Shown: positions 1 to 8,380 of the stretch, piece by piece
Layout: each line of letters begins with the position of its first letter
How positions within the stretch are numbered: the stretch's first letter is position 1
Assembly: GCA_004556565.1 (NCBI GenBank)
Contig: SFGN01000004.1
Coordinates: forward strand, 62,001-126,000
Direction: 5' to 3'
Length of the DNA stretch: 64,000 nt
From: Lachnospiraceae bacterium
Lineage (GTDB): Bacteria; Bacillota; Clostridia; Lachnospirales; Lachnospiraceae
The notes under the pieces: generated by a model
The model's input: the letters and a program-made list of their open reading frames with translations, nothing else
Told to the model about the DNA's origin: nothing
The model's database searches: none
Position numbers and translations under genes: made by a program

Positions 1-133
1 TTCTCTGATTACTGTTCCCCGGATTATTCATTTCTATAAACTATTATTAAGTGTCAGATTGTCAGATGCTGTCTGCCGGAAACGATTGTTTCGGGTATTC
101 ATAAAATCAGTTGTCTGCGTCATGCGTAAACGT

Positions 134-161
134 ATTATAGCATCGAAAATCGGAATGAAAA
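134..161 (-). promoter_or_regulatory. Possible leftward promoter
   Basis: On the minus strand a perfect -10 hexamer TATAAT (134-139) is preceded, 16 bases upstream, by TTTTCA (156-161). It would drive a gene lying to the left of the window. The -35 match is only partial, so this is a suggestion. Confidence 0.4.
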
Positions 162-192
162 AGTGTTTTTTTTCATCAGAAGGAAGGTTTTT

Positions 193-224
193 TGTAGATA
201 ACTATGTGTGAAAACTGTGGATAA
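193..224 (-). promoter_or_regulatory. Two DnaA-box-like sites
   Basis: Read on the minus strand, 216-224 is exactly TTATCCACA, the DnaA box consensus, and 193-201 is TTATCTACA, one mismatch away. Both have the same orientation, with starts 23 bases apart. They lie just after the murC stop codon and upstream of a leftward promoter. Such boxes occur at oriC, at the dnaA promoter and at other DnaA-controlled genes; which applies cannot be told from here. Confidence 0.5.
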
Positions 225-227
225 CTT

Positions 228-1604
228 TTATTTCAAGAGATTTTCCCCTATATTTACGACATCTCCGGCCCCCATAGTTATCAACAGATCCCCTTCGGAA
301 CAGTGGTTTTCCAGAAATTCTTCAATTTCTCCGAATGACGGGAAATAATGAACGTCTGTTCCGAATTTGCGGACTTCCTCTGCCAATGCAGCTGAAGACA
401 TTCCCAGGGTGTCGGTTTCTCTTGCTGCATAAATATCCGCAAGCACCAGATGGTCTGTGTGCGAAAGCACTTCTGCAAATTCATGGAAAAATGCCTTGGT
501 GCGTGTATAGGTATGCGGCTGGAATACACACCATAATTCTTTGTGCGGGTAATGAGCCGCAGCGTTTAAGGTCGCCTGGATCTCTGTCGGGTGATGTGCA
601 TAATCATCTACAATCGTAACGCCGTTCAATGTCCCTTTATACTCGAATCTGCGGTCTGTTCCTTTAAAAGAAAGAAGTCCCTTCTGGATGGATTCTGCAG
701 GGATGTCCAAAAGTTCGGCAGCCGCGATCGCCGCAAGGGCATTTGAAACATTGTGGTCTCCTGTTACGGAAAGACGGATACGTCCGGCGGAAGTTCCTTT
801 TTTGAACAGTTCAAAGGAGACGCAGCCTGTATCGTCATACCTGATATTGTCTGCACTGTAATCAAATTCCGGAGAATTTCCATAAGTGACAGTCCTGCAG
901 GGCAGTCCGTCTGAAATTTCGGAATATGCGGGGATTTCCCCGTTAATGATTAAAGTTCCGTCGGCAGGCAGCAGGGCCGCAAACTGTCGGAAAGAGTGCC
1001 GGATATCTTCCAGATCTTTAAAGAAATCAAGATGATCTTCTTCGATGTTCAGGATAATGCTGATTTTCGGTGAAAAATTCAGGAAGCTGTTTGTGTATTC
1101 GCATGCTTCCGTAATGAAAGTCCCGGAATTGCCGACGCGGATATTTCCCCCGATCGCCTGAAGGATTCCGCCTACCGAAATAGTGGGGTCAAGCCCGCCG
1201 TCCAGCAGAATATGGGACAGCATGGATGTAGTTGTTGTCTTTCCGTGAGTTCCCGAAACGGCTATCGGTGTATCATAATTTTTCATAAGCTGCCCGAGGA
1301 GTTCTGCACGGGTCAGCATCGGAAGCTTACGGGCAACGGCCTCCATAAGCTCAGCATTAGTCCTGCTGATCGCTGCCGTGTAGACAACACAGTCAATGCC
1401 GTCAATAATATTTTCAGCCTTCTGGCCATAAAAAATCCGGGCACCCTTTTCTTCAAGATGCCGGGTAAGGCGGGATTCTTTTGCATCAGAGCCGGATACG
1501 GTAAAACCCTCTTTCAGCAGTATCTCGGCAAGCCCGCTCATGCTAATGCCCCCTATTCCTATAAAATGTACATGGATAGGATTTTTGAAATTAATTCTAT
1601 ACAT
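228..1604 (-). CDS. murC: UDP-N-acetylmuramate--L-alanine ligase
   Basis: MurC joins L-alanine to UDP-MurNAc with ATP, the first amino-acid addition in cytoplasmic peptidoglycan precursor synthesis. The 458-residue protein begins with the Mur-ligase glycine-rich motif HFIGIGGISMSGLAE, has the P-loop SGTHGKTTTTSM and the Mur signature around residue 190 (NIEEDHLDFF), and ends with the domain containing DDYAHHPTEI. The start at 1604 is preferred over an in-frame ATG 45 bases upstream because AGAAGG lies about eight bases before it and the protein then has the usual family length. It is divergent from glgC. Its C-terminus is followed by DnaA-box-like sequences. Confidence 0.97.
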   Translation of the reverse strand: MYRINFKNPIHVHFIGIGGISMSGLAEILLKEGFTVSGSDAKESRLTRHLEEKGARIFYGQKAENIIDGIDCVVYTAAISRTNAELMEAVARKLPMLTRAELLGQLMKNYDTPIAVSGTHGKTTTTSMLSHILLDGGLDPTISVGGILQAIGGNIRVGNSGTFITEACEYTNSFLNFSPKISIILNIEEDHLDFFKDLEDIRHSFRQFAALLPADGTLIINGEIPAYSEISDGLPCRTVTYGNSPEFDYSADNIRYDDTGCVSFELFKKGTSAGRIRLSVTGDHNVSNALAAIAAAELLDIPAESIQKGLLSFKGTDRRFEYKGTLNGVTIVDDYAHHPTEIQATLNAAAHYPHKELWCVFQPHTYTRTKAFFHEFAEVLSHTDHLVLADIYAARETDTLGMSSAALAEEVRKFGTDVHYFPSFGEIEEFLENHCSEGDLLITMGAGDVVNIGENLLK

Positions 1605-1703
1605 ATTAATATACCTTCTTTTGAAAACATTTGGCCTGGTATTATACATACCTCCGCATTTAATATTATACTATATATGGAGAAAATTGAAAGAAGTTCT
1701 TTT

Positions 1704-1762
1704 TGTACATATTTTACAAAAAGTAAATATTTTAAACTGTTGATTTGTAAAATATGTGTACA
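1704..1762. repeat. Inverted repeat between murC and glgC
   Basis: The arms are 1704-1720 (TGTACATATTTTACAAA) and 1744-1762, whose reverse complement is TGTACACATATTTTACAAA. They match except for a two-base insertion. The repeat lies between the divergent murC and glgC starts and its right arm overlaps the -35 region proposed for glgC. It looks like a regulator binding site, but no known operator was recognised. Confidence 0.6.
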
Positions 1763-1784
1763 GATACGAAAAGTATGATATAAT
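1757..1784 (+). promoter_or_regulatory. Promoter of glgC-glgD-spoVG
   Basis: A perfect -10 TATAAT (1779-1784) is preceded by TGTACA (1757-1762) with a 16-base spacer. The -35 matches the consensus in four of six positions and lies inside the right arm of the inverted repeat, so a bound protein could block or assist polymerase. Confidence 0.5.
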
Positions 1785-1823
1785 AGAAATACTTAATATT
1801 TTAATCGGAAATGGGGTGACAGC

Positions 1824-3098
1824 ATGATAAAAAAAGAGATGATAGCCATGCTGCTTGCGGGAGGACAGGGCAGCAGGCTTGGAGTTCTTACGGCAAAAGT
1901 GGCCAAACCTGCGGTTGCGTTCGGCGGAAAGTACCGGATTATAGATTTCCCTCTCAGCAACTGTATTAATTCAGGAGTAGATACTGTAGGAGTTCTGACA
2001 CAATACCAGCCGCTGCGGCTGAATACGCATATCGGAATCGGAATCCCCTGGGATCTTGACCGGAACGTGGGCGGAGTTTCCATTCTCCCGCCGTATGAAA
2101 AAAGCACGAACAGCGAATGGTATACCGGAACGGCGAATGCGATTTATCAGAATCTGGATTATATGGAAATGTTTCATCCGGACTATGTGCTGATTCTTTC
2201 CGGTGATCATATTTATAAAATGGACTATGGAGTAATGCTGAACTTCCATAAAGAAAAGAATGCCGATGTCACGATTGCTGCGATGCAGGTGCCCATAGAA
2301 GAGGCGGGCCGCTTCGGAATTGTCGTGACGGATGAAAATGGCAGAATTAAGGATTTTGAGGAAAAGCCGGAAAAGCCAAGCAGCAATCTGGCATCTATGG
2401 GGATTTATATTTTCAGCTGGCCGGTTCTGAAGGATGCGCTGATCAAGCTTTCTTCACAGCCGAATTGTGATTTCGGGAAACATATAATTCCGTATTGCCA
2501 TGAGAAGAACGACAGGTTGTTTGCGTATGAATATAACGGCTACTGGAAGGATGTCGGAACATTGAAGTCATACTGGGAAGCCAACATGGAACTGATACAA
2601 CTGATTCCGGAGTTTAACCTGTATGAAGAGTTCTGGAAAATTTATACGAACAGTGCAAATCTTCCACCGCAGTATCTTGGTGAACAGGCTGTGATCGACA
2701 GATGCATTATCAGTAACGGCTCAGATATTTACGGGGAAGTACATAACTCGGTTCTCGGAACGGGTGTAACTGTAGGAAAAGGAAGTATTGTCAGGGACTC
2801 TATTATAATGAGAGACGTCACTATCGGTGAGAACTGTATTATTGATAAAGCAATCATTGCAGAAGATACAGTTATCGGAGAGCGGTCGGTGCTTGGAATC
2901 GGTCCGGAAGTGGAAAATAAATTTAAGCCGGACATTTACAGCGGCGGGCTGGTGACGGTCGGAGAAAAATCAGTGATTCCGCCGGGAGTACAGATCGGAA
3001 AGAACACGGCGGTCAGCGGAGTGACTACGGCGGAGGATTATGCCGGAGGCGTTCTTGCGGGCGGTGAGACTTTGATAAAGGCAGGTGAACGGTCATGA
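1824..3098 (+). CDS. glgC: Glucose-1-phosphate adenylyltransferase, catalytic subunit
   Basis: GlgC makes ADP-glucose and pyrophosphate from glucose-1-phosphate and ATP, the committed step of glycogen synthesis. The 424-residue protein starts with the nucleotidyltransferase motif [13 protein letters not shown] followed by [16 protein letters not shown], and contains [11 protein letters not shown]. From about residue 290 a left-handed beta-helix of hexapeptide-like repeats follows ([19 protein letters not shown]). A GGGGTGA ribosome site precedes the ATG. Its stop overlaps the glgD start by four bases, so the two are translationally coupled. In Bacillota the partner GlgD modulates GlgC in a mixed tetramer. 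Confidence 0.97.
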   Translation: MIKKEMIAMLLAGGQGSRLGVLTAKVAKPAVAFGGKYRIIDFPLSNCINSGVDTVGVLTQYQPLRLNTHIGIGIPWDLDRNVGGVSILPPYEKSTNSEWYTGTANAIYQNLDYMEMFHPDYVLILSGDHIYKMDYGVMLNFHKEKNADVTIAAMQVPIEEAGRFGIVVTDENGRIKDFEEKPEKPSSNLASMGIYIFSWPVLKDALIKLSSQPNCDFGKHIIPYCHEKNDRLFAYEYNGYWKDVGTLKSYWEANMELIQLIPEFNLYEEFWKIYTNSANLPPQYLGEQAVIDRCIISNGSDIYGEVHNSVLGTGVTVGKGSIVRDSIIMRDVTIGENCIIDKAIIAEDTVIGERSVLGIGPEVENKFKPDIYSGGLVTVGEKSVIPPGVQIGKNTAVSGVTTAEDYAGGVLAGGETLIKAGERS

Positions 3099-4207
3099 GA
3101 GCAGTAGGATTGATTCTCGCAGGAGGAAGCAGCCGGAGAATGCAGGAACTGACGAGGAACAGAGCGGCGGCAGCCCTGCCGGTCGCATCAAGCTACAGGG
3201 CGATTGATTTTGCATTGAGTAATATGATGAATTCTCGTGTACAGAAGGTTGCAGTGCTGACACAATACAACGCAAGATCCCTGAATGAGCATCTGAATTC
3301 CTCAAAGTGGTGGGATTTCGGACGTAAGCAGGGCGGATTGTATGTATTTACCCCCACGATCACTGTTGATAACGGCTACTGGTATCGTGGAACGGCTGAT
3401 GCTATTGCACAGAATCTGGATTTCCTAAGAGATTGTCATGAGCCGTATGTGATCATTGCATCCGGGGATGCGGTATATAAAATGGATTATAATAAAGTGC
3501 TGGAGTATCATACAGAGAAAAAGTCGGATATCACGGTTGTCGTAAAAGAACTTGGTCCGGGAGAAGATGCAACACGTTTCGGAACAGTAAAAATGGATGA
3601 ATCCGGAAGGATTGAAGAATTTGAAGAAAAGCCTATGGTGACAAGTTCAAAGACCGTATCCACAGGAATCTATGTCATGCGGAGACGCCAGCTTATTGAT
3701 TTGATCGAGCATTGTGCGGAGGAAGAACGGTTCGATTTTGTAAACGATATACTGATCAGATATAAAAATTTGAAACGGATTTATGGCTATAGAATAGACA
3801 GTTACTGGAAGAATATCGCAGCGGTGGATTCCTATTATCAGGCTAATATGGATTTTCTTAAACCGGAGATCAGAAACTATTTCTTCAAGGAAATGCCGGT
3901 GGTTTGTTCCAAAGTAGCAGACCTTCCGCCTGCAAAATATAATCCGGGAGCGGTTGTGAGGAACAGTCTGGTCGGAAGCGGAAGCATTATTAACGGGATT
4001 GTTGAAAATTCAGTTGTTTTCAAAAAAGTATTTGTTGGGAATAATTGCGTGATAAAAAATTCAGTTATTTTAAATGATGTGTATCTGGGTGATAATGCAT
4101 ATATTGAAAACTGTATTGTTGACAGCCGCAACACAATCCGGGCAAACACAAGGCATGTCGCGGGAAAAGGTATAGAAGTAGTCGTCGAAGAGGCGAAAAG
4201 TAAGTAG
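3095..4207 (+). CDS. glgD: Glucose-1-phosphate adenylyltransferase, GlgD subunit
   Basis: This is the second, regulatory-type subunit of ADP-glucose pyrophosphorylase (370 residues). The N-terminal loop reads [15 protein letters not shown] rather than GGQGSRL. The AKPAV segment of GlgC is replaced by AAALPV, so the lysine of the active GlgC loop is missing. This is why a non-catalytic role is inferred. [11 protein letters not shown] and a C-terminal beta-helix ([29 protein letters not shown]) are retained. It overlaps glgC by four bases (ATGA) and is followed 45 bases later by spoVG. Confidence 0.95.
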   Translation: MRAVGLILAGGSSRRMQELTRNRAAAALPVASSYRAIDFALSNMMNSRVQKVAVLTQYNARSLNEHLNSSKWWDFGRKQGGLYVFTPTITVDNGYWYRGTADAIAQNLDFLRDCHEPYVIIASGDAVYKMDYNKVLEYHTEKKSDITVVVKELGPGEDATRFGTVKMDESGRIEEFEEKPMVTSSKTVSTGIYVMRRRQLIDLIEHCAEEERFDFVNDILIRYKNLKRIYGYRIDSYWKNIAAVDSYYQANMDFLKPEIRNYFFKEMPVVCSKVADLPPAKYNPGAVVRNSLVGSGSIINGIVENSVVFKKVFVGNNCVIKNSVILNDVYLGDNAYIENCIVDSRNTIRANTRHVAGKGIEVVVEEAKSK

Positions 4208-4252
4208 TCCAATGATAAAGCGGGAGGAATGGTTGGAGAAAGGAGTATGATT

Positions 4253-4540
4253 ATGCAAATCACAGATGTGCGTATACGGAAGATTGAAAAGGAGGGGAAA
4301 CTCAAAGCGATAGCTTCGGTTACGTTCGATGAGGAGTTCGTGGTTCATGACATCAAAATAATCGAGGGGGAAAAAGGTCTGTTCATTGCAATGCCCAGTA
4401 AATGTTCGGCAGACGGGGAATACAGAGATATAGCTCACCCGATTAATTCGGAGACGCGCGGTAAGCTGCAGTCCACAATTTTGAAGAAATATCAGGAGAC
4501 GGTTGAGGAAGAACCGGAATATGAATGGGATGAAATGTGA
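4253..4540 (+). CDS. spoVG: SpoVG family regulator
   Basis: The 95-residue protein begins [11 protein letters not shown] and has the SpoVG core [21 protein letters not shown]. SpoVG proteins bind nucleic acid and influence sporulation, septation and virulence genes in Gram-positive bacteria. The start at 4253 is chosen because AAAGGAG (4239-4245) lies seven bases upstream; an ATG at 4247 would be too close. The acidic tail [11 protein letters not shown] is variable in the family. It is probably co-transcribed with glgCD, and a hairpin terminator follows. Confidence 0.95.
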   Translation: MQITDVRIRKIEKEGKLKAIASVTFDEEFVVHDIKIIEGEKGLFIAMPSKCSADGEYRDIAHPINSETRGKLQSTILKKYQETVEEEPEYEWDEM

Positions 4541-4620
4541 CAGATACTAATTAAGCAGAGGAAGTACTCTTTTCAATGTTATTTGATTGAAGATGCTAAA
4601 TTGCAGCAAAGTAAAAACAG

Positions 4621-4661
4621 GAAAGCCGGAACCTGCGTGATGCAGGAACCGGTTTTCTTTT
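4621..4661 (+). terminator. Terminator after spoVG (possibly bidirectional)
   Basis: A hairpin with arms GCCGGAACCTGC and GCAGGAACCGG (one internal mismatch) closes with outer GAAA/TTTC pairs and runs into TTTTCTTTT. The reverse strand has a T-rich run after the same stem, so it may also end the convergent gene at 4660. Confidence 0.7.
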
Positions 4662-5334
4662 ATGGCTTGATAAAATTCTTGTAAAACTCAGGAGTATAGC
4701 TGAATTCCATGCGTTTTCCGGATGTTGGATGGAAAAAGGACAGTTTCCGGGCACTGAGTTTTAATTGCGCTCCGGGACGGCCTGCTGCATCGGAAATGCC
4801 ATATTTTTGGTCGCCTTCAATCGGGCATCCGATAGCTGCCATCTGAACACGTATCTGATGATGTCTGCCGGTGTCAAGTGTAATCTCCGCTGCGGCCAGG
4901 TGTCCGTATGCTGTAAGAATCCGGTAGTGCAGGCGTGCCTCTTTTGCATCAGGTGTGTCTTGTGTGCATATGCGCGAAGTGTTTGTGCGCCCGTCTTTTA
5001 TCATATAGTGTACGAGATTGTCTTCCATTTTGTCAGGGATGGAACTAAGGATGGCGATATATTGTTTATGAAATCCCGATGCCTGCAGCTGAGAACTCAG
5101 GTTTTTTGCAGCATCAGGTGTTTTTGCAAATACAAGAAGCCCTTCGACCGGCTGGTCAAGCCTGTGGATAACGGCAAGGTAGGGATATTTTTTTTGAGGG
5201 CTGCTTTTGTACAGGTGGTTTTTCAGGATGCTGACCATGTCAGGAATTCGGATTCTGCTGCTTTGGGTCGGAGTCCCTGCCGGTTTGATGCAGACAAGCA
5301 GCTGCGGGTCCTCATATAAGATGTTAAGTTTCAT
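4660..5334 (-). CDS. RluA-family RNA pseudouridine synthase
   Basis: It should isomerise specific uridines of RNA to pseudouridine. The 224-residue protein has the family motif IHRLDQPVEGLLVFAK with the catalytic Asp at residue 60, and the later motif TGRHHQIRVQMAAIGCPI. The usual T-S-G after the catalytic Asp is V-E-G here. No S4 domain is present, so it is a short RluA-type enzyme; the target RNA cannot be assigned. The start at 5334 (MKLNILYEDP) is chosen for GGGAGA nine bases upstream. It is convergent with spoVG and divergent from the xpaC-like gene. Confidence 0.9.
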   Translation of the reverse strand: MKLNILYEDPQLLVCIKPAGTPTQSSRIRIPDMVSILKNHLYKSSPQKKYPYLAVIHRLDQPVEGLLVFAKTPDAAKNLSSQLQASGFHKQYIAILSSIPDKMEDNLVHYMIKDGRTNTSRICTQDTPDAKEARLHYRILTAYGHLAAAEITLDTGRHHQIRVQMAAIGCPIEGDQKYGISDAAGRPGAQLKLSARKLSFFHPTSGKRMEFSYTPEFYKNFIKP

Positions 5335-5361
5335 GAAAATATTCTCCCGGTAAATGATAAC

Positions 5362-5397
5362 TTGACTTTTATTGATAATCTGTCTAAACTGATTATC
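5362..5397 (+). promoter_or_regulatory. Promoter with overlapping inverted repeat, xpaC-telA
   Basis: TTGACT (5362-5367), a 17-base spacer and TAAACT (5385-5390) form a plausible sigma-A promoter. GATAATC (5373-5379) and GATTATC (5391-5397) form a 7-bp inverted repeat that brackets the -10 element, as expected for a repressor site. No specific regulator is recognised. Confidence 0.5.
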
Positions 5398-5490
5398 ATA
5401 CAAAGAAATTTTCGGGTCAAGATGATAATTTCAGAATTACCGGGTTTTGAAACAAAAATTCAAAAAACGGTGGAACATCAGGAGGTCAGG

Positions 5491-6909
5491 ATGAACAGTC
5501 GTGAGTGGGAACGGTTTGGGGAAGAAGTTATCAGAAATGTTCAGGAAGCTGTGGATTCAAAGGATTTCAGCAGATTAAACAGGACGATTATGGATTCTCT
5601 CGGAGGAGCTGCGGACGGGATTGCAAGAAGTGTCAGAGATGCCGGCGGAAGAAGATATCAGGGTGGTAGATATCAGTACAGCCAGACCGGGAAAAATGCA
5701 TCGGGTGGCGGCTATCAACATCGTCAGGCCGGAGAAAATGTATCGGGTGGCGGATATCAATACCGTCAGGCCGGAAAAGGTGCATCGGGGAGCGGGTACC
5801 GGTATGGTCGGCAGGAGGGAAATACATCAGGCAGCGGTTATCAATATGGGCAGGCACAGGAAGGTTCTCCTGATGCTGAAGTCTGGAAGAGCAGGGAAAA
5901 AGCGAAAACAACTTCATTAGAACCGAAGTTGTATGCAGATACGATTGTAGCAAAGGTTTCAGGAATATTGCTGACAGTCCTGGGATGGACGGGCGGAATC
6001 ACGTTTCTTCTTGGAGCTGCAGGTTCGGCGGCAGCAGCGGTTTTCCTGGATGTCAATGCCTGGGCAGTATCAATTATCTGCACTGCCCTGGCGGCAGGAT
6101 TTGGGATTGCAGCATCAGCGGGCATGAAGATAGGCAGGAGAGAGAAGCGGTTTAAAAAATATATACAATGTCTGGAGGACAAAGAATACTGTGATATCCG
6201 TAAACTGGCAGAACAGACCGGAAAAACAGAAAAATTTGTAGTAAAAGATCTTCAGAAAATGATGAAAAAAAGATGGTTCCGGCAGGGACATCTGGATGAG
6301 AAAAAGACATGTCTGATGACCAGCCATTCGGCATATGAGCAGTATCAAAAACTGATTGAGCAGACCGAACAGCAAAAACTGGAAGATGAGGAAAGAAAGA
6401 GGCAGGCACAGCGCGAGCGCGAAGAGCAGGAACGGCGCGGTATTACAGAGGAAGTAAGGGCAGTCATCAAAAGCGGACAGGAGTATATCAGGAAAATCCA
6501 TGCATGCAATGATGATATTCCGGGTGAAGAGATTTCAGTTAAGATTTCAAGAATCGAAATGCTGGTCGACAGGATTCTGGCAAGGGTCGAGCAAAATCCG
6601 GAGCAGGTATCGGATATTAACAGGATGATGGGATATTATCTTCCGACAACAGTGAAGCTCCTGGAGGCATATGCGGATCTTGATGCCCAGCCGGTACAGG
6701 GTGAGAATATTATTTCCTCAAAAAGAGAAATAGAAAAAACATTGGATACCTTGAATATTGCATTTGAAAAACTGCTGGATGACATGTTTCAGGATACCGC
6801 ATGGGATGTGTCCTCCGACATTTCAGTCCTTCATACTATGCTGGCACAGGAGGGGCTTACGGATAACGGATTATCCGGAAAAAACCGGAAACAGGGAAAT
6901 AACAGGTAA
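5491..6909 (+). CDS. XpaC-like membrane protein (5-bromo-4-chloroindolyl phosphate hydrolysis family)
   Basis: The 472-residue protein has an N-terminal cytosolic segment, a Gly/Ser/Tyr/Gln-rich repeat tract (residues 59-128), two membrane segments (about 155-185 and 190-214), then a charged coiled-coil region with many Glu/Arg (about 290-350) and a helical C-terminus. This layout and the following telA-like gene match the XpaC/TelA gene pair of Bacillota, whose molecular role is unknown. The start at 5491 follows AGGAGG by seven bases; a longer frame upstream lacks a ribosome site. Confidence is good for the family and low for any function. Confidence 0.75.
   Translation: MNSREWERFGEEVIRNVQEAVDSKDFSRLNRTIMDSLGGAADGIARSVRDAGGRRYQGGRYQYSQTGKNASGGGYQHRQAGENVSGGGYQYRQAGKGASGSGYRYGRQEGNTSGSGYQYGQAQEGSPDAEVWKSREKAKTTSLEPKLYADTIVAKVSGILLTVLGWTGGITFLLGAAGSAAAAVFLDVNAWAVSIICTALAAGFGIAASAGMKIGRREKRFKKYIQCLEDKEYCDIRKLAEQTGKTEKFVVKDLQKMMKKRWFRQGHLDEKKTCLMTSHSAYEQYQKLIEQTEQQKLEDEERKRQAQREREEQERRGITEEVRAVIKSGQEYIRKIHACNDDIPGEEISVKISRIEMLVDRILARVEQNPEQVSDINRMMGYYLPTTVKLLEAYADLDAQPVQGENIISSKREIEKTLDTLNIAFEKLLDDMFQDTAWDVSSDISVLHTMLAQEGLTDNGLSGKNRKQGNNR
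5665..5874 (+). repeat. 42-bp tandem repeat coding for a 14-residue unit
   Basis: Five in-frame imperfect copies of a 14-codon unit run through the xpaC-like gene (5665, 5707, 5749, 5791, 5833). The amino-acid unit is roughly GGYQYRQAGKNASG. The units from 5707 and 5749 are the closest to each other and the last one is degenerate. The tract encodes a low-complexity, probably disordered linker. Confidence 0.8.
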
Positions 6910-6989
6910 AAAATTTGCATCGGGAAATAACCGCCAAATGGATTAAAATACGGAAGACTAAAATAACAAAGAAAAAGACGGAGGGTATT

Positions 6990-8135
6990 ATGAGCAACGA
7001 ATTTGAAGAATTTAAAACAGCACCTACATTGACGTTGGATCCGTTTCAGGATGTGCCGAAAACAGCTCCTGAAGTGCCGGCAGCAATTGAAGAAGAGAAA
7101 CCATTGTTTGATGAGAGTGTCCTGACAGAGCAGGAAAAACAGATGGTGGAACAGTTTGCAGAGCAGATAGACCTGTCAGATTCCAGAGTGATCCTTCAGT
7201 ATGGGGCAGGGACGCAGAAAAAAATGGCAGATTTCTCTGAGGGAGCACTGGAAAATGTGCGAACAAAAGATTTGGGAGAGGTCGGAGAGCTGCTGTCAGG
7301 AGTTGTAAAAGAGCTGAAAGAATTTGATGAGGAAGAGGATAAAGGCTTTTTCAGCTTTTTGAAAAAGCCGGCTGCAAAAATTGAGTCAATGAAAACCAAA
7401 TATACGAAAGCAGAATCCCATATTACGCAGATTTGTAAAGTGCTGGATACTCATCAGGTGCAGTTATTAAAAGATATTGCAATCCTGGATAAAATGTATG
7501 AGCTGAATCTGACCTATTTTAAAGAGCTGACCATGTATATTATGGCAGGAAAGAAAAAGCTGGCACAGACTCGTGCGGGCAGGCTGAAAGAACTGGTCGA
7601 TAAGGCGCAGCGGACAGGGCTTGCGGAAGATGTGCAGGCGGCAAGAGATATGGACTCTATGTGCACAAGATTTGAGAAAAAGCTCCATGACCTTGAACTG
7701 ACCCGCCAGATATGTCTCCAGACAGCACCGCAGATCCGCCTGATCCAGGAAAATGACACTGTTATGGCTGAAAAAATTCAGTCCACACTGGTAAATACAA
7801 TTCCGCTCTGGAAGAGTCAGATGGTAATAGCGCTTGGAATCGAGCATTCGGCACAGGCAGCCGCAGCACAGCGTGAAGTAACGGATATGACAAATGAACT
7901 TCTGAAAAAGAACGCTGAGAAACTTAAAGTTGCTACGGTCGAAACAGCCAAAGAGTCGGAGCGCGGTATTGTGGATATGGAAACGTTAAAAGCAACAAAT
8001 GAGTCGCTTATTTCCACACTGGATGAGGTGATGCATATTCAGGCCGAGGGACGTCAGAAACGCAAAGAGGCTGAAGCAGAAATGCTTCATCTGGAGGAAG
8101 AATTGAAAGTAAAGCTTTTGCAGATTCAGGGATAA
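6990..8135 (+). CDS. TelA-like toxic anion resistance protein
   Basis: The 381-residue soluble, largely helical protein matches the TelA family, named from tellurite resistance plasmids and widespread in Bacillota beside XpaC. Visible landmarks are GAGTQKKMADFSEGALENV, the segment GFFSFLKKP and a C-terminal LLKKNAEKLKVATVETAKESERG helix. There is no signal peptide. The ATG at 6990 follows GGAGGG by a few bases. Only 80 bases separate it from the xpaC-like gene, so they form an operon. The biochemical activity of the family is not established. Confidence 0.85.
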   Translation: MSNEFEEFKTAPTLTLDPFQDVPKTAPEVPAAIEEEKPLFDESVLTEQEKQMVEQFAEQIDLSDSRVILQYGAGTQKKMADFSEGALENVRTKDLGEVGELLSGVVKELKEFDEEEDKGFFSFLKKPAAKIESMKTKYTKAESHITQICKVLDTHQVQLLKDIAILDKMYELNLTYFKELTMYIMAGKKKLAQTRAGRLKELVDKAQRTGLAEDVQAARDMDSMCTRFEKKLHDLELTRQICLQTAPQIRLIQENDTVMAEKIQSTLVNTIPLWKSQMVIALGIEHSAQAAAAQREVTDMTNELLKKNAEKLKVATVETAKESERGIVDMETLKATNESLISTLDEVMHIQAEGRQKRKEAEAEMLHLEEELKVKLLQIQG

Positions 8136-8247
8136 AGATTCAAAATAAGGCTGCTGTTCACCGGAGGCGGTGTGTTCATTGCACAGTACCGGGGAAGTGT
8201 AGTGTGATAAAATAGTATAAAATATAGAAAACGATACACCTCAATTC

Positions 8248-8276
8248 TTGACAAGGAGGAAGGTATCGGGTAGAAT
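8248..8276 (+). promoter_or_regulatory. Promoter of proS
   Basis: TTGACA (8248-8253), exactly 17 bases, then TAGAAT (8271-8276) gives a near-consensus sigma-A promoter. About 100 bases of leader precede the gene; no T-box core motif was found in it. Confidence 0.8.
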
Positions 8277-8380
8277 TTTACGCGCAGGAGCGGATTCCGA
8301 AGAATTGATTTATTTCGGAAAAAATGTTCATGAGCTAAAATATTGTCTGAAAGGACAGAAGACATACAGGGAGAAGAGCA

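Noticed and set aside
1212-1778. 188-codon plus-strand frame opposite murC
   Set aside because: It lies antisense to a clear murC gene and runs into its promoter region; the composition is not protein-like.
5665-5874. CRISPR-like regular repeats
   Set aside because: The repeats are contiguous, in frame and coding, without spacers.
8136-8380. Possible T-box leader for proS
   Set aside because: No AGGGTGG-ACC core, AGAGAG motif or terminator was found; only an ordinary promoter is visible.
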